Position numbers and translations under genes: made by a program
NCBI GenBank assembly: GCA_964436865.1
Contig: CAYTFK010000166.1
Location: 1 to 14,847 of the forward strand
DNA: 14,847 nucleotides
Direction of reading: 5' to 3'
From: JAXGPP01 sp964436865
GTDB taxonomy: Bacteria > Planctomycetota > Planctomycetia > Pirellulales > Thermoguttaceae
Shown: positions 7,558 to 13,782 of the stretch, piece after piece
Numbering within the stretch: position 1 is the first letter of the stretch
Layout: each line of letters opens with the position of its first letter
Notes under the pieces: generated by a model
Databases searched by the model: none
Seen by the model: the letters and a program-made list of their open reading frames with translations, nothing else
What the model was told of the DNA's origin: nothing

Positions 7558-9213
7558 CTACTCAATTCGCCCCAGACGGCGCAAATGGGCCTCCCAGAGA
7601 TCCATGCGCACCCAGAGCTGAGCGAGCACGCCCGGCCGCAGCCCATAAAACCCAGTCATCAGGTGGGTGGCGTCGAGCCGGGCCGTCAAAGCCGTGTCGT
7701 GTTCGGGTGCGGCGACAACGATGGCGGCGGACGGATCATCGGGAATCTGTGCCCAGAACCCAACTCGTTCGAGACGGCGGAGATACCACGGCAGCGGCCA
7801 GTAGTAGGTGTTGTTCCAGATCACTTTGACCGGCACGGCGTACTCTTCAGGCGACGCCAGAGCCAGTTCCTCAATATCTCGCTCCAGACGCTCGGCGTCC
7901 GGCAAAGTGGGAACGTAGGCATACGGATTCTGGGGATCGGCCGGCATGAGGAAGCTGCTGCGGTAAGTCTGCCAGGCGAGGTGGGCGGCGGCCAATACGA
8001 GTACCAGAATCACCATGCCTCTCGGAATCCCGCCGCGCACCAGGCGGACTGCCGCAACGGCCCCGACACCGGCCAGTAGTACCAGCCCTATATGGAACTG
8101 TACCAGGCACCAGGGCGTCTTATAGGGAATCGTGCTATAGATGAGGATCAGTGCCGCAGTGGAAAACCCCAGGTAGCGGACCAGCCGCGGGCTTGCGCCG
8201 GTGAGGAGGGCGGCACTGCCTCGTACGCCGCTGACGAAACCAACGAGTGCCAGGATCAGGATAGCGGCCTCCGACCACACAGGGCCTTCACCTGCTCGCC
8301 ACCAGCCGAGAATCTGAAGATAGTAGTACCAGGCGTGGACGTGCGGCGAATGCCCTTGGGCACGCCCTATCCAGGGCAAATACGTTAAGACTGCGTCCAT
8401 CGGACCGCGCGGGTTCGCCAGCAGCGACGAGTAGAGCCCTGCGGCCACCAGCGCGGCGACACCCATCACCAGAAGCCAGATGACAGCTATCGAGCGGGCG
8501 TTGTCCGCCTCCCTCAAAACCTGCTCCGCGGGAGCCTCGGAAAATGGGGAGGCGTCACGCGACCCGGTGATCTTCTCCCAGCCGATCGTCAGGGCGGCGC
8601 CAACCGCCCAGCCGAGATAGGTCAGCACGGCCGTCTCTTTGGTGGCCTGCATCAGCCCCAGAAAGACTCCTGCTGCCAGACACCAGCCGAGCCTCCTTGT
8701 CTTCAGGTAGCGCCACGCGACGGCCACGGTCGCCAGGCTGAATGCAGCCAGCAGCATCTCGTGGATGTAATAGCGGCTGTAGAAAACCAGGGACGGCGAA
8801 ATGGCCAGCATCCCTCCTGCCGCCCAAGCGGCCCACCGTCCCAGGCCATCGCCGAGCATCGCCACGGCCAATATCAATGCAGCGCCAAACAACGCCGGCA
8901 CGATGCGATAGGTGACGGGCGTCGTGGCAGCGAAATTCGATGGCCGCTCAATCGCCAGGGCGCCCAGACTCGCGTAGGCGAGTGTCGGGCCATGGAACTC
9001 GTCCGGATTGTAGCGATAGCTGCCTTTCCACCAGAGCTGCCGGGTGATCGAGGCCTGGACGGCCTCGTCCGCGTGCATCGGGCGATTCTCCAACGCCGTG
9101 CACCGAAGCGCCAGTGCCACCCCGAGCACGATTGCCCATAGACCGAACCAACGTACGAGAGGTTGCACCGCAGCGGATTCCTGGAGAGAATCGAAACCAT
9201 GTCGTTGAGCCAT
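7558..9213 (-). CDS. Agl23-like / PMT-type multi-pass membrane glycosyltransferase
   Basis: A 551-residue membrane protein with a long series of hydrophobic segments and a soluble C-terminal part of about 130 residues. The first periplasmic loop carries RPMHADEAVQA (44-54) with the acidic pair D49-E50, and YNPDEFHGP (69-76) follows. This arrangement is typical of GT-C enzymes related to GT39 and the 'flippase activity-associated protein Agl23' family. Such proteins take a sugar from a polyprenyl phosphate carrier and transfer it outside the membrane; the acceptor cannot be inferred. The ATG at 9213 overlaps the start of the divergent GT2 gene by 15 bp and has no clear ribosome site. A GTG at 9168, with AGGA 10 nt upstream, would begin VQPLVRWFG and remove the overlap, so the start is uncertain by 15 codons. 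Its partner is probably the GT2 protein, which could make its lipid-linked donor. Confidence 0.85.
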   Translation of the reverse strand: MAQRHGFDSLQESAAVQPLVRWFGLWAIVLGVALALRCTALENRPMHADEAVQASITRQLWWKGSYRYNPDEFHGPTLAYASLGALAIERPSNFAATTPVTYRIVPALFGAALILAVAMLGDGLGRWAAWAAGGMLAISPSLVFYSRYYIHEMLLAAFSLATVAVAWRYLKTRRLGWCLAAGVFLGLMQATKETAVLTYLGWAVGAALTIGWEKITGSRDASPFSEAPAEQVLREADNARSIAVIWLLVMGVAALVAAGLYSSLLANPRGPMDAVLTYLPWIGRAQGHSPHVHAWYYYLQILGWWRAGEGPVWSEAAILILALVGFVSGVRGSAALLTGASPRLVRYLGFSTAALILIYSTIPYKTPWCLVQFHIGLVLLAGVGAVAAVRLVRGGIPRGMVILVLVLAAAHLAWQTYRSSFLMPADPQNPYAYVPTLPDAERLERDIEELALASPEEYAVPVKVIWNNTYYWPLPWYLRRLERVGFWAQIPDDPSAAIVVAAPEHDTALTARLDATHLMTGFYGLRPGVLAQLWVRMDLWEAHLRRLGRIE

Positions 9214-10029
9214 GATACTGGGTCGGAAATCAATCGTATACCGCCGGGTGATACTCCGGCCTCGTTGACGGGATCAGCCCCCCCGGCTTCTGGCAACGGT
9301 TCGGTGGAGTGCTCCCTGGTGATTCCGGCATATAACGAGGCCGGCCGCTTGCCACAGTATCTGGCGGAGGTTCGCCGTTATTTCGACACGCAGTTCGCCG
9401 ACGACTACGAGGTGATTGTTGTCGATGACGGGAGTGCGGACGATCTGACCGAACGACTCGCGCGCGACCCGTGGCCGCAGCTTCGAGTTATCCGTCACCC
9501 GGTGAACATGGGTAAAGGAGCCGCGGTGCGGACCGGCGCGCTCGCCTCGCGCGGAAAGCGGCTGTTGTTTGCCGATGCCGACGGTGCCACGCCGATTGCC
9601 GAGGAATTGCGTTTGCGGGCGGCGATCGAGCGCGGCGCGGCGATCGCCGTGGGGTCGCGCCTGCTACCCGGCGAGGGTGTGGTGCGGCGCCGGACTTGGC
9701 GCCGGGCCGTGATCGGACGAGCGTTTGCCATCGTGGCCCGCTTGACCCTGGGAGTCGCGGTCCGCGACACCCAGTGCGGGTTCAAGATGTTCCTGGGCGA
9801 CGTGGGCCGATCGCTCTTCGCCGAGACCACAGAGCAGGGTTTCTTATTCGATCTCGAACTCCTTGTCCTTGCCCGCCGCCGCGGCCTTGTGGTAGCGGAA
9901 GTGCCGGTCAACTGGGCGGATGTCGCGGGAAGCCGGATGCAAATCAGCCGCCAGTCGGGTAGAATAATCTGTGGATTGTGGCGGCTGCGACGCCGCCAGG
10001 CGAGGCTCCAGTCAAGCAAAGTTCCGTAG
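9199..10029 (+). CDS. Family-2 glycosyltransferase, ALG5-like (polyprenyl-phosphate sugar synthase)
   Basis: A 276-residue cytoplasmic-type GT-A enzyme after a 35-residue low-complexity N-terminus. The motifs run as in dolichyl-phosphate beta-glucosyltransferases: SLVIPAYNE (39-47), VIVVDDGSADDL (72-83), NMGKGAAVRTG (103-113), FADADGATP (124-132, the metal-binding DxD) and RDTQCGFKMF (189-198), a strong signature of the ALG5 branch. TEQGFLFDLELL (211-222) and EVPVNW (234-239) complete the family. The predicted reaction moves a sugar from a nucleotide donor to a polyprenyl phosphate at the inner face of the membrane. There is no clear membrane segment; the basic C-terminus may attach it peripherally. 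The ATG at 9199 has GGAG 12 nt upstream (a long spacing); an in-frame TTG at 9163 was not accepted. It is divergent from, and overlaps by 15 bp, the Agl23-like gene, and is followed after 33 bp by a secreted protein. Confidence 0.87.
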   Translation: MSLSHDTGSEINRIPPGDTPASLTGSAPPASGNGSVECSLVIPAYNEAGRLPQYLAEVRRYFDTQFADDYEVIVVDDGSADDLTERLARDPWPQLRVIRHPVNMGKGAAVRTGALASRGKRLLFADADGATPIAEELRLRAAIERGAAIAVGSRLLPGEGVVRRRTWRRAVIGRAFAIVARLTLGVAVRDTQCGFKMFLGDVGRSLFAETTEQGFLFDLELLVLARRRGLVVAEVPVNWADVAGSRMQISRQSGRIICGLWRLRRRQARLQSSKVP

Positions 10030-10062
10030 CACCGCCGAGTCACCGGAGAGGAGAAATCAAGC

Positions 10063-10728
10063 ATGTGGCGTGTGGTAGCGATAGTTGCGATCGTAGTGAG
10101 TATGCCTGCATGGTGCGGGGCGGAAGACAAGGTTCCGCTGGACACAACCCTTCCTGAGGAAGTCCTGGCGGGGACGCCTCCCGACGTGCTGGCGATCCTC
10201 TTTCCGGAGTTGGAAAAACCTCCCGAGACCAAGCCGGAACTGCTCGTTCCCAAGGGAACAAAGAACTTGGCGCTTAACAAGCCGGTGACCTCCAGCGACA
10301 TGAATCCGCTCCTCGGTGAATTGAAGTTCATCACCGATGGAGACAAGGAAGGGACCGAGCGGAGTTTCGTCGAGTTGGGTCCGATGAAGCAGTGGATTCA
10401 GATCGACCTGGGCCAGCCGGCGGAGATCTATGCCGTTTACCTCTGGCATTTCTTCCGCGAGGCGCGCAGCTATCACGACGTGGCCGTTCAAGTGGCGGCC
10501 GACGCCGATTTCACCCAGGATGTGAAGACCGTCTACAGCAACGACCAGGACAATTCGCTCAAACTGGGCATAGGCAAGGACCGTCCCTACATCGAGACGT
10601 TCATGGGCAAGCTGATCGATGCCAAGGGCGTCAAAGGCCGCTTCGTGCGGATCTACAGCGCCGGCAACACGGCCAACGACCTGAACCACTACGTTGAAGT
10701 CGAGGTTCACGGCCTGGTCGCGAAGTAG
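10063..10728 (+). CDS. Secreted discoidin (F5/8 type C)-domain protein
   Basis: A 221-residue exported protein with a signal peptide at 1-20 (cleavage after WCGA, before EDK). An acidic, proline-rich linker (21-65) precedes one discoidin-type domain (66-217). The domain begins NLALNKPVTSSD (68-79), followed by ITDGDKEG (90-97) and WIQIDLGQPAEIYAVYLWH (111-129), and ends GRFVRIYSAG...NHYVEVEVHG (192-217). Such domains are beta-sandwiches that bind carbohydrate or lipid; no catalytic residues are seen, so a binding or anchoring role is the cautious reading. A ribosome site GGAGAGGAG precedes the ATG. The gene follows the GT2 gene by 33 bp and is probably co-transcribed with it. A strong hairpin lies 33 bp after the stop. 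Confidence 0.82.
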   Translation: MWRVVAIVAIVVSMPAWCGAEDKVPLDTTLPEEVLAGTPPDVLAILFPELEKPPETKPELLVPKGTKNLALNKPVTSSDMNPLLGELKFITDGDKEGTERSFVELGPMKQWIQIDLGQPAEIYAVYLWHFFREARSYHDVAVQVAADADFTQDVKTVYSNDQDNSLKLGIGKDRPYIETFMGKLIDAKGVKGRFVRIYSAGNTANDLNHYVEVEVHGLVAK

Positions 10729-10760
10729 GCGGCCGTCTCGCGTCTCCAGTATCCGTCGTA

Positions 10761-10798
10761 GTACACGGCGAGGGCGCCCGCGTGCCCTCGTCGTGTAC
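10761..10798 (+). terminator. 15-bp stem-loop after the discoidin gene (candidate terminator or intergenic repeat)
   Basis: Arms 10761-10775 and 10784-10798 pair over 15 positions with one G-U, around an 8-nt loop. It lies 33 bp past the stop of the secreted protein. There is no T-run after it, so intrinsic termination is not certain; it could also be a palindromic repeat. Confidence 0.45.
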
Positions 10799-10840
10799 CG
10801 GTGCCATCGCGAGTACGTCTGTGCCGATGACGCAAGCTGT

Positions 10841-10860
10841 AGGGCCGGTAGCCCGGCCCT
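10841..10860. repeat. Perfect 8-bp stem with 4-nt loop
   Basis: AGGGCCGG and CCGGCCCT flank TAGC. The short, all-perfect, GC-rich palindrome resembles REP-type intergenic elements; no T-run follows. Confidence 0.5.
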
Positions 10861-10889
10861 GCTGCTCTCTCCCTGCGCCTGCGGCGCTG

Positions 10890-10903
10890 ATTGTCGAGAC
10901 AAT
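10890..10903. promoter_or_regulatory. 14-nt perfect palindrome, possible operator
   Basis: ATTGTC-GA-GACAAT is a perfect dyad about 130 bp before the SNF2 start. It is the size and shape of a dimeric regulator site, but no regulator is known and the role is inference. Confidence 0.25.
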
Positions 10904-10954
10904 GTGCTCGTTGTCCCGCTCGCACGACCTCAAATTCAGCCGATGAACATTGGA

Positions 10955-10988
10955 GGCGGTCTGTGAGCCTACGGAGAAGCAGACCGCC
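10955..10988 (+). repeat. 9-bp stem-loop shortly before the SNF2 start
   Basis: GGCGGTCTG (10955-10963) pairs perfectly with CAGACCGCC (10980-10988) around a 16-nt loop. It ends 45 bp before the ATG at 11034, so it could sit in the leader of the helicase mRNA. Confidence 0.45.
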
Positions 10989-11033
10989 CCGGGGCAGGTA
11001 GTGTGGGAGAGCGGGCCACCCGGCGAGTCAGCA

Positions 11034-13700
11034 ATGACACTGCGTCCAGCGGGAATCATTCGACGGATCTTCTCATCGCTTCTGCCCGGGAAGCTGCAAG
11101 TTGAGATCCGCCTTGAGGAGCAGCCCGACGGCACGGTCCTTCTTTCGCCCGCGTGCCTCGTCGGACGGCACGAGGTCGATCGGGCCCTCGTGAACCTTAC
11201 CCCCAGCCAACGAATCCTGGGGCACTCGGTAGTCGCCGATGCGGCAGCGCTATCGATTATCCGTCAGGGCCCGATTCGCCTCTCAAAACGGCACGCGGCC
11301 GAGCATATTCGCAGTCTCATACGCCGCGGAATCCCAGTTCGCGATAAAGCTACCGGCACGCCCGTCGAAGTTCACGATGCAACGCCAGGGATCGGGGGCT
11401 TTATCGAGGACAGATTCGGACGAGTCGAGGAGAACGAGAGACTCCCGAATCTGGCCGTCTACGGGACAGAACTTGAAAACCGAGCGACGGTCACCGGCGA
11501 CCAGAACTCGATTCATGTCTCTACCGCGCTCGTCTGCTACGCCAAAAATCGCCGTGAATGCGCCCTGGCTGGCGAAGACCTGGCCGCCCTGATGGGTGCC
11601 CGCGGCCAGCAGCGGATCGCAGACGGGTGGATCGACGTCGCCCCTGCACGTCTGGACGAGCACCGAGCGGCCTGTGAGGAACTCCTTGCTCGGCTCGGCG
11701 AGCTTTCTTCCATCGATGGATTCCGCATTCCGGATACGTTGCTCGCGCTCCGGGAGCAGGATCAGTTCACATCGTCCTGGACGGTGTGCCTTTCGGACGC
11801 AGTGAAGGACTTTCACCGTATCGTCGATTGCCCGGCCGAAATCGAGTTCCGCCTCCAAGTGACAAATTGCGAAAGCCGGTCGGTCCTTGAGATCGTTCCG
11901 GTGTACAGCTACGGCCGATTCGAGATTAACCATACTGAGCACTCGCAGGCCGCTGCCCGGCGAGAACGCTGGATCAGGCGGCAGACGACGTGGATCAAGA
12001 TTGACGAGCAGGCCTGCAAACGGGTCGAGGCCGTCGTCGGCCGACTTCATCTCCTACCCGGCAAAGACGGCTATGCGTTCCGTCCCGACCAGAGCGAGAA
12101 GATCGTTGAGAGCTTCTCGCGTTTGGGGGACGTGACCCATTCGCCGGGTTATAGAGAGTTCCTGGCGCAGCTTGCCGACGTGAGCGAAATCGGCGACGTG
12201 GCCTTGCCCGCATCGCTCCGCCCCGGAATCACGTTTCGCCCCTACCAGAAACAAGGATTCAACTGGCTTGTGTTTCTCCAGCGGTTCGGACTGAACGGCA
12301 TCCTGGCCGACGACATGGGGCTGGGAAAGACCCTTCAGACTCTCGCCGTCATCCAGAAGGCGAAGGAGCAAGACCAGGGGAATCGTCCCTCTCTGATCAT
12401 CTGCCCCACCTCGGTGGTCCACAACTGGCAGTCGGAAGCCGAGAAGTTCTTCTCCGATTGCCCCGTAATCACTTACACGGGCGGCGATCGGAGCGCCCAC
12501 CGGCAGAGCATCCGGCGGCAGATGAAGCGAGTCGCGCACAGCATGGCCGGGCCGCTCGTCGTCACCAGCTACGACATTGCCCGCCGCGATCACAAGTTTC
12601 TGAGCCGTATTGCCTGGCTCTACGTCGTCGTGGATGAAGGGCACAACATCAAGAATCCCGCCGCCAAGCGAACCCGCGCCATCAAGGCGATCCCCGGGCA
12701 ACACAAGCTGGCGCTGACCGGAACACCGATTCAGAACCGGCTCGAAGAACTGTGGTCGCTGTTCGATTTTGCGATGCCCGGGTTCCTGGGCACCCGTCGC
12801 GGCTTCCGAACCAGGTACATGTGCGACGGCCAGATGAACTGGGATACAGTGCGGCAAGGGCCGGACAATTTGAAGGATCGCATCCGCCCGTTCGTCCTGC
12901 GGCGGCTGAAGGAAAGCGTGGCGAAGGATCTGCCGCCCAAGATCGTGGTCGATCAGAAAGTCGAACTGTCAAGTCTCCAGGTCGAACTCTACAAGCGAGT
13001 GCTAGCCAGCGCGAATTACCACCGAGTCTTAGACGAGATTGACACCAAGGGCGTCCAGCGCGCCAAGGTGCTGATTCTTAAAGTGTTCAGCACCTTGCGG
13101 GCGATCTGCAATCATCCGGTGTTGGCGAAGGAAGAGTACCAAAGCCAGACCGTCAACTACGACGATTCTGGAAAACTCCAGTGCCTGAAGGAACTGATGG
13201 AAGAGATCGTCGATGGAGAGCACCGCGCGTTGCTCTTCTGCCAGAGCACGCAGATGCTCGACATCATCGAGCGTTTCTTCCGCGAATGGCAGTACACGTC
13301 GCTGCGGTTGGATGGCAACACCCCTGCCGCCCTTCGTCAGGATCTTGTCCGCCAGTTCAATAGCAGCCCGGATATTCAGTGCTTTCTCATCAGCACGCGG
13401 GCAGGAGGCACCGGTTTGAACCTTACCGGAGCGGATACGGTCATCTTCTACGATCACGATTGGAATCCGGCCAACGACAGTCAGGCCCAGGATCGAGCCT
13501 ACCGCATCGGCCAGACGAAACCGGTGACCGTGTACCGGCTGATTTCCCAGGGGACGATCGAAGAGAAGATCCTCCAACGGCAAGCCTTGAAGCAGACGCT
13601 TGCCGACGAGATCATCGGCGCCGACGAGCAAGGATTCAAAGACTTCGATCGGCAGGAACTGCTGAGACTGTTTCGACTCGATGAGCGCCGGGCCGCATGA
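11034..13700 (+). CDS. SNF2-family DNA-dependent ATPase (helicase-like)
   Basis: Read from the ATG at 11034, this is 888 residues. The C-terminal half is a full SNF2 motor: motif I ILADDMGLGKT (423-433, K432), ICPTSVVHNW, motif II VVDEGHNIKNP with DEGH at 534-537, motif III LALTGTPIQN (559-568), RPFVLRRLKESV, LLFCQSTQMLDII, and motifs V-VI from ISTRAGGTGLNL to RAYRIGQT (786-828). The tail (GFKDFDRQELLRLFRLDE) is usual for bacterial SNF2 proteins. The first 400 residues show no zinc-finger or nuclease motif that I recognise. Members use ATP to move along duplex DNA and remodel protein-DNA complexes, sometimes RNA polymerase. Bacterial homologues commonly have DEAQ or DEAH; DEGH is more like RAD54, Mot1 and CSB. 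The open frame extends back to a TTG at 10950, adding 28 residues; a GTG at 11001 is another option, and no start has a strong ribosome site. It stands alone after a structured gap. Confidence 0.9.
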   Translation: MTLRPAGIIRRIFSSLLPGKLQVEIRLEEQPDGTVLLSPACLVGRHEVDRALVNLTPSQRILGHSVVADAAALSIIRQGPIRLSKRHAAEHIRSLIRRGIPVRDKATGTPVEVHDATPGIGGFIEDRFGRVEENERLPNLAVYGTELENRATVTGDQNSIHVSTALVCYAKNRRECALAGEDLAALMGARGQQRIADGWIDVAPARLDEHRAACEELLARLGELSSIDGFRIPDTLLALREQDQFTSSWTVCLSDAVKDFHRIVDCPAEIEFRLQVTNCESRSVLEIVPVYSYGRFEINHTEHSQAAARRERWIRRQTTWIKIDEQACKRVEAVVGRLHLLPGKDGYAFRPDQSEKIVESFSRLGDVTHSPGYREFLAQLADVSEIGDVALPASLRPGITFRPYQKQGFNWLVFLQRFGLNGILADDMGLGKTLQTLAVIQKAKEQDQGNRPSLIICPTSVVHNWQSEAEKFFSDCPVITYTGGDRSAHRQSIRRQMKRVAHSMAGPLVVTSYDIARRDHKFLSRIAWLYVVVDEGHNIKNPAAKRTRAIKAIPGQHKLALTGTPIQNRLEELWSLFDFAMPGFLGTRRGFRTRYMCDGQMNWDTVRQGPDNLKDRIRPFVLRRLKESVAKDLPPKIVVDQKVELSSLQVELYKRVLASANYHRVLDEIDTKGVQRAKVLILKVFSTLRAICNHPVLAKEEYQSQTVNYDDSGKLQCLKELMEEIVDGEHRALLFCQSTQMLDIIERFFREWQYTSLRLDGNTPAALRQDLVRQFNSSPDIQCFLISTRAGGTGLNLTGADTVIFYDHDWNPANDSQAQDRAYRIGQTKPVTVYRLISQGTIEEKILQRQALKQTLADEIIGADEQGFKDFDRQELLRLFRLDERRAA

Positions 13701-13739
13701 TCGGCCGGCGGCAATCTGCTGCCGCCAGCCAGCGCTCAT
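13681..13739. repeat. Nested, cloverleaf-like inverted repeat at the SNF2 stop codon
   Basis: An outer stem pairs ATGAGCGC (13681-13688) with GCGCTCAT (13732-13739), continuing past one mismatch. Inside it are two further hairpins: GGCCG-CATGAT-CGGCC (13691-13706, containing the TGA stop) and GGCGGCA-ATCTGC-TGCCGCC (13707-13726). A small fourth hairpin, GGCGG-AGTG-CCGCC (13740-13753), follows directly. The position between convergent genes suggests a two-way terminator, but neither side has a T-run. Confidence 0.55.
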
Positions 13740-13782
13740 GGCGGAGTGCCGCCTCTCGCTGTCCTCAGCCGGAGACCGCGGC

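Larger units (their letters stand above)
10729..11033. other. Hairpin-rich intergenic region upstream of the SNF2 ATPase
   Basis: This 305-bp gap has no supported gene; the short frame MNIGGGL at 10943-10966 is the only tidy ATG-to-stop unit and is probably chance. Four inverted repeats dominate: a 15-bp stem at 10761-10798, an 8-bp stem at 10841-10860, a 14-nt palindrome at 10890-10903, and a 9-bp stem at 10955-10988. The first may end the upstream operon; the others could be repeat elements, operators or leader structures. No clear -35/-10 pair was found for the helicase. Confidence 0.6.

Noticed and set aside
6334..8079. Long plus-strand open frame of 581 codons
   Set aside because: It lies antisense to two well-supported genes (oxidoreductase copy B and the Agl23-like gene), spans their boundary, and its translation shows no recognisable family.
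10950..11033. TTG start adding 28 residues to the SNF2 protein
   Set aside because: The added sequence overlaps a strong hairpin and has no family features. The ATG at 11034 is preferred, although its ribosome site is weak.
10729..11033. CRISPR array or tRNA in the hairpin-rich gap
   Set aside because: The palindromes differ from each other in sequence and spacing, there are no regular direct repeats, and no tRNA arms or CCA-compatible acceptor could be built.
11034..13700. SNF2 gene as part of a defence system such as DISARM
   Set aside because: DISARM and similar systems need neighbouring methyltransferase, DUF1998 or phospholipase-D-like genes; none is present on either side within the window.
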